Shown one piece after another: positions 1 through 8,902 of a DNA stretch of 64,000 bases (positions are counted from its first letter, which is position 1; each line of letters opens with the position of its first letter). The translations under genes were made by a program, and so were the position numbers. The notes below the pieces were generated by a model. That model did not search any database, was not told where the DNA came from, and was given only the letters and a program-made list of their open reading frames with translations. This DNA comes from DASUPK01 sp963695675 (lineage in GTDB: Bacteria; Actinomycetota; Thermoleophilia; Solirubrobacterales; 70-9), in contig CAVOGY010000002.1 of assembly GCA_963695675.1 (NCBI GenBank), forward strand, positions 1 through 64,000. Reading direction: 5' to 3'.

Positions 1-864
1 GGGCTCGCTCTTCCGGCTCTCGCGCAAGCCGCGCAGCCTGCCGCGCAGCCCGGCGAGGTTGCGGTCGACGAGCGCCTGTCCGCCGCAAAGGACGATCTCC
101 CTCGCCAGCACCCCGGGCAGTCGGCGCGCAGTGAGCACGCCCCACTTGCGCAAGTAGGTAGCCGCGCCCATAGCCGGCCAGATAGTCCTTGCCCGCCGAG
201 CCTGCGCCCAGGGTCGCGGAGTGCCGGTGCGTCCCGCGCGCGGGCCGCGCGAGCCGGCAGGACCCTCCCGCCTGGCGCAGGCGCAGGACCAGATCGACGT
301 CCTCGAGATACATCCAGTAGGCCTCGTCGAATCCGTCCGCCTCGATGAACGCCTCTCTCCAGATCGCGGCCGCCGCTCCCGAGGGGCCGAGTGGGTCGGG
401 CACCGGGGCTCTCGAGCACCTTCAACGGCTCCCCGTTGAGATAGTCGTAGGCGAGGAGGGCGCGATCGAGCACGATCCCGGCGGTGTCGATCAGGCCGGG
501 ACGCGACGGCATCGCGCATCACCCCGGCGGCCATCACCACTCCCTCACCGGGATCGAGCGCCTCCGTGATCCGCTCGACGTAGCCGGGATCGACCACGCT
601 GTCGTCGTTGAGCAGGACCAGCGCCGCGCCCTGTGCCCGCCGCGCTGCCAGGTTGACCGCGCGCGAGTAACCCAAATTCGATTCGAGCCGCAGCAATTCA
701 CAGCCGTCGAGGCGCGAGGCCGCCCGCTCCAGCTCCGCGGCGCCGGTGCCGTTGTCCACCAGGATCGTCTCGAAGCTGCCGCCGGCCCGGCCGAGCGAGT
801 CGAGCAGACCGGCCGCCAGCATCGGGTTCACCGTGGGAACGATCACCGTCGCCGAGGTGCTCAT
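1..864 (-). CDS. GT2 family glycosyltransferase, frameshifted, 3' end outside window
   Basis: The protein begins at ATG 864 with MSTSATVIVPTVN and follows the GT2 fold: VDNGT near residue 40, LESNLGYSRAVNLA, then the LLNDDS metal/nucleotide motif. This is the pattern of rhamnosyl/galactosyl transferases that build exopolysaccharide from NDP-sugars on the cytoplasmic membrane face. The reading frame breaks near 500-510 (continuing as GLIDTAGIVLDRALLAYDY), again in the 200-420 region, and near 150, where removing one T restores YLLRKWGVLTARRLPGVLA. It lies 17 bp from the sugar transferase and has the same direction. The frameshifts look like single-base insertions, so the gene is probably intact in the organism. 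Sugar donor and acceptor cannot be told. Confidence 0.75.
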   Translation of the reverse strand, partial: MSTSATVIVPTVNPMLAAGLLDSLGRAGGSFETILVDNGTGAAELERAASRLDGCELLRLESNLGYSRAVNLAARRAQGAALVLLNDDSVVDPGYVERITEALDPGEGVVMAAGVMRDAVASRPDRHRRDRARSRPPRLRLSQRGAVEGAREPRCPTHSAPRERRPRSGERRSSRRTDSTRPTGCISRTSIWSCACARREGPAGSRGPRAGRTGTPRPWAQARRARTIWPAMGAATYLRKWGVLTARRLPGVLAREIVLCGGQALVDRNLAGLRGRLRGLRESRKSEP

Positions 865-881
865 CACGGCGCCCGCCGGGC

Positions 882-2297
882 TCAGAATGCCCCGGTGCCG
901 CGAATGACGCTAACCGGGGTGAGCGCGAGGATGCGGAGGTCCCTGCCGATCGAGAGGTTCTCGACGTAGTCGAGCTCGACCGCGAGCCGTTCCTCGAAGG
1001 TGAGCTCGCCGCGTCCGAGCACCTGCATCGGCCCGGTCAGGCCCGGCTTCACCTCGAGCCTGAAGCGGTGCTCGGGTCCGTAACGCTCGACCAGCTCGAG
1101 TTGCTCCGGACGTGTTCCCACCAGGCTCATCTCGCCGCGCAGCAGGTTCCAGAGCTGCGGCAGCTCGTCGAGGCTGAGCCTGCGCAGGACCCTCCCGACT
1201 CGCGTCACCCGCGGGTCGCGGCGGAGCTTGAACATCGGCTCGGGAAGCTCGTGCAGCAGCTCTTCGACCGAGCGCTCGGCGCCGACCTGCATGGTCCGGA
1301 ACTTGAGCAGGCGGAAGGGCACGCCGTGACGACCCGCGCGCTGCTGCACGAACAGCACCGGCCCCCTGTCCTCCAGCCAGATCGCGATCGAGATGAGCGG
1401 CAGCAGCGGGGCCGCCAGCAGCGCCAGCGGCACGCCGACGATCAGGTCGAGGCAGCGCTTCAGGAGCATCGTCGAGCGCGACACGTCGGCCGTCACGTAC
1501 TCCAATACGGGCAGCTCGGCGAGCCGCGAGATCTGCTGCGGCGTGGCCTGCCCGCGCAGCGGCGAGATCAAACTGAGCTTCGCCTCGTGGCGGCGGCAGA
1601 GATCGCGGATCGCGGCCACCTCGCCCGCGTCGATCCGCTCCTGTGCCAAGACGACACGATCGATGTGCCTTGCGCCCTCCCCCGGCTCGACAGCCGTCAT
1701 GTGGAGGTCGCTGAACAGCGCCAGCTTGTGCCGCATCGCATGCGCGAGACCACCCTCGCCGACGATCAGAACCTGCTCGCGCTCCGTGCTCGCCCGCCAG
1801 GCGGCGCGCGCGGCGACCCGGAGCGCGAAATCGGCGAGGATCGCCACCGACGCGACGATCGCGAGCTCACCGGTATCGAGCGTTCCGGCCGGCGTCAGCC
1901 CCCCCAGCAGGCTTGCCGTGACGGTGCCCACCACCCCCCAGGCGACGATCGCCGGCGCCTCGTCGACGGTGAGGTGGCGCATCGCGCGGTGGTCTGCGTC
2001 GTAGAGCCCGGCCAGCTTCGCCAGCAGGATCCAGACGGGAAGAAACGCCAGCAGCCAGATCGCCCTCTCGGGCGGAACCCCGCTGAGCAGCGCCACCGCG
2101 ACGGCCGCGCAGTCGGCGAGAGCGAGCAGTCGCCGGCGGCGCGCGTCCCGCCACCACCTGGATTGGCTCGGCTCTCGCGGGGCGGCCTCCGCCAGCGCGC
2201 GGGCGACCGATGCGGCGTCGAGGTCCTTCTCCGGCGCCCGGCGAGCCTGTGGTGCGGCCGGCGCCAACTCCGTCTTGCCCTCGTCGTCGGTGGTCAT
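882..2297 (-). CDS. Polyprenyl-phosphate sugar-1-phosphate transferase (WbaP/ExoY-type)
   Basis: 471 aa. Residues 45-170 hold four or so membrane segments, followed by a nucleotide-binding-like stretch (QVLIVGEGGLA, about 175-185) and the C-terminal bacterial sugar transferase domain from about 279 (KRCLDLIVG, a membrane helix, KFRTM at 332-336, SLDELPQLWN at 375-384, PGLTGPMQV near 420). These are the diagnostic motifs of enzymes that transfer hexose-1-phosphate from an NDP-sugar to undecaprenyl phosphate, the first committed step of exopolysaccharide or O-unit assembly. It sits between a polymerase/ligase-like gene and a GT2 gene on the same strand, which supports that role. The exact sugar is not predictable. 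Confidence 0.92.
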   Translation of the reverse strand: MTTDDEGKTELAPAAPQARRAPEKDLDAASVARALAEAAPREPSQSRWWRDARRRRLLALADCAAVAVALLSGVPPERAIWLLAFLPVWILLAKLAGLYDADHRAMRHLTVDEAPAIVAWGVVGTVTASLLGGLTPAGTLDTGELAIVASVAILADFALRVAARAAWRASTEREQVLIVGEGGLAHAMRHKLALFSDLHMTAVEPGEGARHIDRVVLAQERIDAGEVAAIRDLCRRHEAKLSLISPLRGQATPQQISRLAELPVLEYVTADVSRSTMLLKRCLDLIVGVPLALLAAPLLPLISIAIWLEDRGPVLFVQQRAGRHGVPFRLLKFRTMQVGAERSVEELLHELPEPMFKLRRDPRVTRVGRVLRRLSLDELPQLWNLLRGEMSLVGTRPEQLELVERYGPEHRFRLEVKPGLTGPMQVLGRGELTFEERLAVELDYVENLSIGRDLRILALTPVSVIRGTGAF

Positions 2298-2309
2298 CGA
2301 TCTCGGGGG

Positions 2310-4177
2310 TCAGCCCTGCCCAAGCAAGCTCGGCGATAAGCGGTTCAGGGCGCGCGCCCTCTCGATGGCTTCGCGGCGCGCGAGCGGATCCCCTCTCTCC
2401 CGCTGCACCCTAGCCTCAATCAACGGCAGTCGCCAATCCTCGGAGTCCCGGGCCTCTGCCTGCCTCAGGCGAGCGAGCGCGGCATCGAAGTTGCCGCGCG
2501 ATTCCTCGAGCAGCGCCAGCTGGGTGTAGGGCTCTGCCGACCAGGGCTGAACCGTTCGCGCCTCTAGGGCGCGCTCGATTCCCTGATCGATCCTGTCGTG
2601 CGCGGCGGCCTCTCGGCTCTGGTCAAGCTTCAGCTCGGTCAGCACGACCAGGGCGGCCGCGATCGTCGCTACCCAGGCGATCGCGAGCGTTCCCTGGCCC
2701 AGCCAGTAAGCGTGCCGGCCGAGCCTCGGCCCGGGCGCGGACGCCGTCAGCAGACCGGCGGAGGCCACCGCGGGGGCGAAGACCGCCGGGATCTCCCAAG
2801 TCCAGTCGATCGCCGCGGAGAACCCCGCGGCCACCAGCACCGCGAGCAGGAGGCCGCCGTCGCCGCCGACACCCGCCGCGAGGCGCCTGAAGGCGGCGAG
2901 GCCGACCGCGCCGCAGAACGCGAGAAGCAGCGCGACCCCCACCGCCCCCAGCTCGGCCCCCTGCTGAAGGGGCAGCGAGTGCGGGTTGCGGACGAACACC
3001 GGAAGAGTCGCGTTGCGTGCCCACCAGTCCTCGTAGCCCCCGGCGCCGATTCCCGCCACGGGCGCGCTCTCGAACGCATCGACGGCTTCGGTCCAGAACT
3101 GCCAACGACCGCTCGAGCTCTCGCCGACTTGCGCCGGCCTCGGGGTTCACCAGGTCCGCTGGTGGGGCCTTGAACTCCTGGAAGCGCTCCGCCGGATTGG
3201 CGACGGCAGCGCCGGCGCCGATGGCGACTATCGCCAGGACGGCGAGACCGGTCGCGACGCGCCGCGAGATCAGCACCCGGGGGGCGGCACCATCCAGGAG
3301 CCAGGCGCCGCCGCCGGCCACCAGGGCCACTACGGCAGCGAGCACGGACATCCGGTCGCCATCGGCACGCCGTCGCAGCGTCCGCCACCCCGCTGGTCAG
3401 GGAGCTCATCTGCTCAGCGGCAACGATCAGCACCGCGCCGGCCGCGGCGCCGATCAAGATGCCGAGCAGAAGACGCGAGCGATCGCCGGAGGCGGCGACC
3501 AGCACCACGACGCCGATCACCGCCGCGGCCGCCCCGCCCCGCGAGCTCGTCAGCCAGATGCCGAGCAGCGCGATCGGGATCACGGCCGTCGCCAGAGACC
3601 TCTGCCAGCGCTGGGGGGCTCGCGCCCCGGCGTAGGCGAGCAGGATCACGGCGGTTGCGAGCATGGCGGCCGCGCCGTTCCAGTAGCCGATCGGATAGGA
3701 GAGCCGTCCGGCATCCTTCGGGATGAGCCGCTCGAGCTCGCCGCTGTCCAGAAGACCGGGCTGCAGGTAAGAGAGAAGCGCCAGGATGGAGAGGGCGCCG
3801 AGCGCCACGGTCAGCCCGGCGATCCACTGCCTGCGGCCGCCGCTGCTGGCGGTGCACACCGCCAGCGTGAACAGCCCGAGATAGGCGGATGCGCGAACCG
3901 CCTCCTCGAAGGCTCGGCCCTGGTCGCTCGCCCACGCCACCGAGGCAAGGGCGATCGCCGCCACCCCGGCGAAGCTCGCACCGGCCACGGCCGCCGTCCT
4001 GGCGACGGGCGCAACGGGGAGCACGCGGCTGGCCAGACCGGCGATCACGACGACCCAGATCAGGATCGAGGCCGCGGCATATGCACTGGGCGCAAAGGCC
4101 CCCTGGACGAGGGCCGCGACCACGAGCGCGACCGCAACCAGCGCGGCGTGAGCCTGTTCTCTGATCGTGACGTCCAT
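2310..4177 (-). CDS. O-antigen ligase/polymerase-like membrane protein (Wzy_C) with TPR-like tail, two frameshifts
   Basis: Three frames join into one protein of about 620 aa. The N-terminal part from ATG 4177 has repeated hydrophobic segments and the family signature YPIGYWNGAAAM and LTSSRGG. The frame shifts near 3370 (to MSVLAAVVALVAGG) and near 3135, after which the text SSGRWQFWTEAVDAF then AGIGAGGYEDWW gives the conserved periplasmic loop of Wzy/WaaL proteins. The C-terminus (residues after about 520) is soluble with TPR-like helices (QLALLEESRGNFDAALARLR). It would polymerise or transfer lipid-linked glycan outside the membrane. It is 12 bp upstream of the sugar transferase gene, an apparent operon. 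Frame breaks are most likely sequence errors. Confidence 0.8.
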
Positions 4178-4225
4178 GCCGATCCCCGGCGGTCAGCCAG
4201 CGGGCCTAGTATCTTCGCCCGACCG

Positions 4226-4726
4226 ATGGAGATGAGGGGCTGGAGAAGGTTGAAAGGACTCTTACTGGCGGCGGCGATTTCGCTCGCGCTCGCCGCCCCC
4301 GCGCTCGCCGCCCCCGCGGGCAGTGAGTACGTGCCCAAGGTCCCCAAGGCCGCGGGAGCGGAGATCCTGCGGGGGAAGCAGGGGCCTGGCGGGACCATCC
4401 TCTCCCCCGAGGTGCGCGGCGCTGACGCTGCCAAGACCTCCGCCTCCGGCGGTGACGAAGCTTCCCAAGGGGCAGACAGCACTGCGACCGGGGCAGCCGA
4501 CACGGCAACGGGGGCGGCCGGCGCCGCCCCGGGGGCGGCCGACACCCTTCTCGATCCCGTCGTGCTGCTGCTGATCGCGGGCGTGGCCGCGGCAGCGCTC
4601 AGCATGACCTTGAGGCAGAGGCACTCTGTCTCGGCGGATCCGGATGGCGACGGGGTGGCCAGCGACCTCGGTTCAGCCCCCGCCACGCCGGACGGGGAGA
4701 TCGTCGATCGGGAAGCGCGCTCGTAG
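4226..4726 (+). CDS. Hypothetical secreted, C-terminally membrane-anchored protein
   Basis: 166 aa starting at ATG 4226 (ATG 4232 is possible). Residues 8-30 form a signal peptide (LLLAAAISLALAAPALA). The middle is low complexity and rich in Gly, Ala, Thr and Asp, with repeats of the type TATGAAD/TATGAAG, and residues about 110-130 form one hydrophobic helix (VVLLLIAGVAAAAL) before a short charged tail. This suggests an exported wall- or membrane-anchored spacer protein. It is divergent from the polymerase gene and has a single base between its stop and the next gene, so the two are co-transcribed. No family recognised. Confidence 0.6.
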   Translation: MEMRGWRRLKGLLLAAAISLALAAPALAAPAGSEYVPKVPKAAGAEILRGKQGPGGTILSPEVRGADAAKTSASGGDEASQGADSTATGAADTATGAAGAAPGAADTLLDPVVLLLIAGVAAAALSMTLRQRHSVSADPDGDGVASDLGSAPATPDGEIVDREARS

Positions 4727-4727
4727 G

Positions 4728-5792
4728 GTGATCTCGAAAGCGAAGCAGTACGGGGGGGTTGGCCTGGCCGTGGCCATCCTCTGCCTGGCGATGGCCTCCG
4801 TCGCACGAGCCGGTGCGCCACGCGAGTTCTACGGCGTGTTCGATTCGGCTGAGCGAGGACCGAGCTCGGCCGAGATCGCCCGCATGGGCGCCGGAGGGGT
4901 CGGGACGCTCCGGATCAACCTGGTCTGGGCTGCGGTGCATCCCACTCCCAACAGCCCGCCGGACTGGCTTCTCTACGACCGGCTGATCGGCGACGCGGCC
5001 GCGAACGGGATACGGGTGCTGCCGACGGTGTACAGCACGCCAACGTGGGCCGCGGCAACTACGAGCCAGCCGCCGACGGGGTCGCACAGGAGCGAGTTCG
5101 CCGCCTTCGTCAGAGAGGCAGCCGAGCGGTACGGCAGCAACGGGACCTTCTGGGACACTCACCCGTGGTTCCCCAAGCTGCCGATCACCTATTGGCAGTT
5201 CTGGAACGAGGCCAACTCGCCCAGCTTCTGGTACCCGAAGCCGAGCGCGAAGCAGTATGTGTCGCTGCTTAGGCTATTTCGGAGCAGCATCAAGAGCGCT
5301 GACCCTGCGGCGAAGATCGTGCTGGCCGGCTTGTTCCGAACGCCGGTGGTGAGGAACGGAGTGTCGCTGGACCGGTTCTTAACGGCGATCTACCGGCACA
5401 AGGGGAAGGGCCTGTTCGATGCCGCGGCGATCCACCCATACGCGAAGACACCCCGCGTCGCCCTCGAGGCCGTGAAGGACATGCGGCGGATCATGGCCGA
5501 GTTCAAGGACAAGCGCGCGCAGGTGTGGCTCACCGAGGTCGGCTGGTCCACCGGCGGTACGCCGACCGCGCTGGTGGTCTCGCCCTCGCGGCAGGCGAGC
5601 TATCTGCGGAAGACCTATCGGCTGATGGCCGCCAACCGCAAGCGCCTGCACATCGCCGGCGTCGTCTGGTACTCGTGGCGCGATGCCCCCGGTGGCGTCA
5701 TCTGGTTCGATCAAACCGGGCTGTTCACGGCGGACCTCACCCCGAAGCCAGCCTGGAGCGCCTTCGTCGGCCTCACTGGTGGAACGCCCTGA
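4728..5792 (+). CDS. Secreted glycoside hydrolase, clan GH-A (GH39/cellulase-like)
   Basis: 354 aa. GTG 4728 is chosen because it lies one base after the upstream stop and begins a clear signal peptide (MISKAKQYGG then LAVAILCLAMASVARA). The TIM-barrel carries WQFWNEAN with the acid/base Glu near residue 161 and VWLTEVGWST with the nucleophile Glu near 270, the spacing expected for clan GH-A retaining glycosidases; VLPTVYSTPTWA marks the early strands. It probably trims or remodels an extracellular polysaccharide, perhaps the one made by this locus. Its 3' end overlaps the convergent GT2 gene by 20 bp. The substrate is unknown. Confidence 0.82.
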   Translation: MISKAKQYGGVGLAVAILCLAMASVARAGAPREFYGVFDSAERGPSSAEIARMGAGGVGTLRINLVWAAVHPTPNSPPDWLLYDRLIGDAAANGIRVLPTVYSTPTWAAATTSQPPTGSHRSEFAAFVREAAERYGSNGTFWDTHPWFPKLPITYWQFWNEANSPSFWYPKPSAKQYVSLLRLFRSSIKSADPAAKIVLAGLFRTPVVRNGVSLDRFLTAIYRHKGKGLFDAAAIHPYAKTPRVALEAVKDMRRIMAEFKDKRAQVWLTEVGWSTGGTPTALVVSPSRQASYLRKTYRLMAANRKRLHIAGVVWYSWRDAPGGVIWFDQTGLFTADLTPKPAWSAFVGLTGGTP

Positions 5793-6687
5793 GTTTCTCC
5801 TTCGGAGGACGTAACAACGATAGGAGCCGCCGGATCGCGTCCCCTCCGAGCGAGAGCACCATCTTCAACGCGATCGCCACGTAGATCGCGGCATTTGAGA
5901 GGGGATTGCGGTCGGCCGCGTAGTGCTTGCGGTAGAAGCGGTACATGCCGTAGTGGAAGGCGTAGTCGAGGCGGAGGGAGCGGTGGGGCCCGGCGCTTCC
6001 GCTCTTCAGGTGGGTGGCGACGGCGGCCGGCTCGTACCAGGTCAGCCAGCCGGCCTGCCGGGCGCGGTAGCAGAGGTCCAGGTCCTCCATGTACATCCAG
6101 TAGCCCTCGTCGAAGGCGCCGATCTCATCGAGCATCGCCCGGCGCATCAGCATGAAGGCGCCGTTGACGGCGTCGACCGGGCCGCCCCGCGACGGGTCCG
6201 GCGCCACGTAGCCGCGCAGCGCCGCGGGGGCGCGCGGGCGCCGGCCGAGGCCCGTGAAGTGGCCGAGCGAGTTGAGCGGGGTTGGAAAGCCGCGGCTGGC
6301 CGCGTGGTCGGGCTCGCCGCTTGGGCGGATCAGCGCCGGACCACAGATCGCGACCTCGGGATGAGCCTCAGTGACTTCGAGCAGGCGGTCGAGCGTCCCC
6401 TCGCGGAGCTCGCAGTCCGGGTTCAGGGCGAGGACGAACTGTGCGTTGCCCGCACGGATCCCCTGGTTCGCAGCGGCGGCGAAGCCGCGGTTCTCGGGGT
6501 TGCCGATCAGCTCGACCGTGGGAAATTCAGATCGCACCATCTCCGTGGTTCCGTCTTCTGAGGCGTTGTCGACGACGGTGACGTGAAGCGCCCAAGCCGG
6601 GGGATGGTCCAGTAGCGAAGCAAGGCACGCCCGGAGCAAATCCCGGCAGCGGTAGGAGACGATCACGACGTCGAGCTCGCGCTCCAT
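5773..6687 (-). CDS. GT2 family glycosyltransferase (rhamnosyltransferase-like)
   Basis: 304 aa from ATG 6687 (MERELDVVIVSY); a TTG 27 bp further out is possible but less likely. Motifs are VVDNASEDGT, NRGFAAAANQGI, LALNPDCEL (the DxD-like site) and the C-terminal EGYWMYMEDLDLCYRARQAG, typical of WbbL-type rhamnosyltransferases. A hydrophobic or amphipathic C-terminal helix near residues 275-290 may tether it to the membrane. The enzyme would add one sugar to a lipid-linked glycan. It is the second GT2 of the exopolysaccharide region. Confidence 0.88.
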   Translation of the reverse strand: MERELDVVIVSYRCRDLLRACLASLLDHPPAWALHVTVVDNASEDGTTEMVRSEFPTVELIGNPENRGFAAAANQGIRAGNAQFVLALNPDCELREGTLDRLLEVTEAHPEVAICGPALIRPSGEPDHAASRGFPTPLNSLGHFTGLGRRPRAPAALRGYVAPDPSRGGPVDAVNGAFMLMRRAMLDEIGAFDEGYWMYMEDLDLCYRARQAGWLTWYEPAAVATHLKSGSAGPHRSLRLDYAFHYGMYRFYRKHYAADRNPLSNAAIYVAIALKMVLSLGGDAIRRLLSLLRPPKEKLRAFHQ

Positions 6688-6729
6688 GCCTCTCGCAGCC
6701 TGGGCCCGTCTCAATCGAAGGGGGTCGGA

Positions 6730-7137
6730 CTACTGGCCCTGGCCGGCGACCTGGGAGACGAAGGTGGCGACCTCGTCCGCCTGCTGGCCCGAGAGCACGC
6801 CCTTGGGCATGCGCCCGGCGACGCCGTTCTGGATCGCGCTCAGCACGCGCGGCTTGATGGTCGCGGGATCCGGTGGGCTCGCGCTTGGCGGAGCGAGCAG
6901 ATCGTCGAGGTTCGGTCCGATCACGCCGTCGGTGCCGGCCTTGGCCAACGTGTGGCAGGCGCCGCAGTTGGTCACGAACAGGTCCTTGCCCTCTTGGAGG
7001 CTCGAAGCAACCTCCTCCGGGGAGGAGCTCTCCGAGCCCTGGTGGGTGTACGCCCAGGCGGGCACGCCCACCCCGAGGAGCAGAACGACCAGGCAGAAAA
7101 TGACGAACGTGCTCCGCTTCACTGGCGCGGGGAGCAT
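6730..7137 (-). CDS. Class I cytochrome c, membrane-anchored or secreted
   Basis: 135 aa. Residues 9-30 are a signal/anchor helix (TFVIFCLVVLLLGVGVPAWA). The haem site is CGACH near residues 58-62 (CxxCH), and the distal Met ligand is in GRMPKGV near residue 108, as in small mono-haem cytochromes c that shuttle electrons outside the membrane. No uncleaved Cys lipobox is seen. It follows the GT2 gene without an obvious functional link. Confidence 0.9.
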   Translation of the reverse strand: MLPAPVKRSTFVIFCLVVLLLGVGVPAWAYTHQGSESSSPEEVASSLQEGKDLFVTNCGACHTLAKAGTDGVIGPNLDDLLAPPSASPPDPATIKPRVLSAIQNGVAGRMPKGVLSGQQADEVATFVSQVAGQGQ

Positions 7138-7164
7138 AAGGGCTGCGACCCAGGTGTCGCCGGA

Positions 7165-7947
7165 TCAGCCGGACCCGGCACCTAGGAGCCCTGCCTGGTA
7201 GTTGCCCGCGCGATACCACGGGCACATCCGGCGCAGGGCACACTCGGGGCAGCGGGGACGCGGCCTGCAGATCGTGCGGCCGTGGCGGATCAGGTTGATG
7301 TGCAGCTCGTAGGCGTCCTCGGGGGGTGTGATGGCGAGCATCTCGTCGTGAGCCTCATCGAACGACGCCCCCGGCCGGAACAGTCCCAGGCGGCCCCCGA
7401 CGCGGTGGACGTGGGTGTCGACGGGTATCTCGGGTCGCCCGAAGGCAAACAGGAGGACCACCGCGGCGGTCTTGCGACCGACGCCCGGAAGGTCGGTCAG
7501 ATAGCCGAGCGCGGACTGTCGCGGAGCTTCGGCGAGCCAGTCCAGGTCGGGGTGATCGCCCAGCCGGCCGAGGATCTCCTGGATCCGGGGTGCCTTCGTG
7601 GGACTGAGGCCGCCGGGCCTGATCGCAGCCTCGACCTCTTCGGTCGGCGCGTCCCTGACGCCCTCCCAGGCTGGAAAACGCTCCCGCAGCCTGGCGTAAG
7701 CGACGTCCCGGTTGTGATCGGTGGTGTTCTGGGAGAGAACGGCCCTGACCAGCTCGGCGATCGGGTGGCCATGCGGCTCGTTGACGGGCTGCCCGTACAG
7801 CTCTCGCAGGCGATCCCGAATCGCGAGCACGCGCCGCCTCGGCGGGCGATGCCACTCCGGATCACGCTTGGGAATGCGCGGCGGCGTACCCGTGGGAAGC
7901 GTCGCGGTCCTGCCGTCGGCGAGCACGACCTTGGCTGGCAATGGCAT
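7165..7947 (-). CDS. nth: Endonuclease III, base-excision DNA glycosylase/AP lyase
   Basis: 260 aa from ATG 7947; longer starts would run into the divergent hydrolase. The helix-hairpin-helix is LTDLPGVGRKTAAVVLLF with the catalytic Lys in GRKTA, and the catalytic Asp is in VDTHVHR. The C-terminal [4Fe-4S] ligands are CRPRPRCPECALRRMC. It removes oxidised pyrimidines and nicks the abasic site. The first Cys-Cys gap is five residues, where classical Nth has six. It is divergent from the alpha/beta hydrolase with about 50 bp between starts. Confidence 0.92.
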   Translation of the reverse strand: MPLPAKVVLADGRTATLPTGTPPRIPKRDPEWHRPPRRRVLAIRDRLRELYGQPVNEPHGHPIAELVRAVLSQNTTDHNRDVAYARLRERFPAWEGVRDAPTEEVEAAIRPGGLSPTKAPRIQEILGRLGDHPDLDWLAEAPRQSALGYLTDLPGVGRKTAAVVLLFAFGRPEIPVDTHVHRVGGRLGLFRPGASFDEAHDEMLAITPPEDAYELHINLIRHGRTICRPRPRCPECALRRMCPWYRAGNYQAGLLGAGSG

Positions 7948-7996
7948 GCGGCGAGGATATTCGGCGCGTACGGCGCGGATATCGTCCCCGCCCACC

Positions 7997-8839
7997 GTGA
8001 CCGCGATCGAGACCGGCACCGTGATGGTCGACGGCGTCTCCACCTTCTTCCGCAGGGTCCCCGGAGAGGGAGCGCCGGTCGTCTTCGTCCACGGGAACCC
8101 CACGCACTCCGAGGACTGGCAGCCGTTCCTGGAGCGGATCCCGGGTCCGGCTCTGGCGTTCGACCTCCCCGGCTGGGGCCGCTCGGCTCGGCCATCGCCG
8201 GCCGAGTTCGACTACTCGATGAACGGGCTCGCCCGGTTCGTGAAGCAGTTCCTGCAGTGCATGGCGGTCGATCGGCACTCGCTCGTGGTGCACGACTGGG
8301 GCGCGGTCGCCCTGATCGCGGCGCAGGACGACCCGGGGAGGATTCGCCGGCTGGCGATCGTCAATGCCGTTCCGCTGCTCCCCGGGTACCGCTGGCATCG
8401 CACGGCGCGCATCTGGAGGACGCGTGGCCTGGGCGAGCTCTCGAACAGACTCTGGACGAGGTGGGCCCTGGACTTCGGGCTGCGGGAGTCCCGTGGCGAC
8501 CGAAGCCGCCACGATCCGGCCTTCGTGGACATGATCTGGGAGCACCTCGACCGCGGCACCCTGACCGCGGTGCTCCGCCTCTATCGCTCGGCCGACCCAG
8601 ACCGCCTGGCGGCGGCGGGCGAGCGGCTCGGATCGATTGCGGCACCGAGCCTGGTCGTCTGGGGTTGCCGCGATCGCTATCTGCCCTCGAAGTTCGGTCG
8701 CGCCTACGCCGCGCGGCTACCGAATGCGGAGCTCTATGAGCTCGGCAACGCGGGCCACTGGCCCTGGATCGACGAGCCCGAGGTGATCGATCGCGTGAAC
8801 CGGTTCATGGCCTCCGACGAAGACTTCCGGCGTGCGTGA
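7997..8839 (+). CDS. Alpha/beta hydrolase, haloalkane dehalogenase/epoxide hydrolase-like
   Basis: 280 aa from GTG 7997 (ATG 8024 is the alternative). The oxyanion loop is HGNPTHSEDW, and the nucleophile elbow is VVHDWGAV, which places Asp instead of Ser at the nucleophile as in haloalkane dehalogenases and epoxide hydrolases. The catalytic His is in GHWPWIDEP at the C-terminus. A helical cap lies between roughly residues 135 and 210. It would open an epoxide or cleave a carbon-halogen bond through an alkyl-enzyme ester. Substrate unknown. Confidence 0.85.
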   Translation: MTAIETGTVMVDGVSTFFRRVPGEGAPVVFVHGNPTHSEDWQPFLERIPGPALAFDLPGWGRSARPSPAEFDYSMNGLARFVKQFLQCMAVDRHSLVVHDWGAVALIAAQDDPGRIRRLAIVNAVPLLPGYRWHRTARIWRTRGLGELSNRLWTRWALDFGLRESRGDRSRHDPAFVDMIWEHLDRGTLTAVLRLYRSADPDRLAAAGERLGSIAAPSLVVWGCRDRYLPSKFGRAYAARLPNAELYELGNAGHWPWIDEPEVIDRVNRFMASDEDFRRA

Positions 8840-8902
8840 CGAAGCTCACTCCCGGAGTGTGCGAGAAAGGTGTTATCACCTGGTGGCTAGAATCCTGCCG
8901 TT

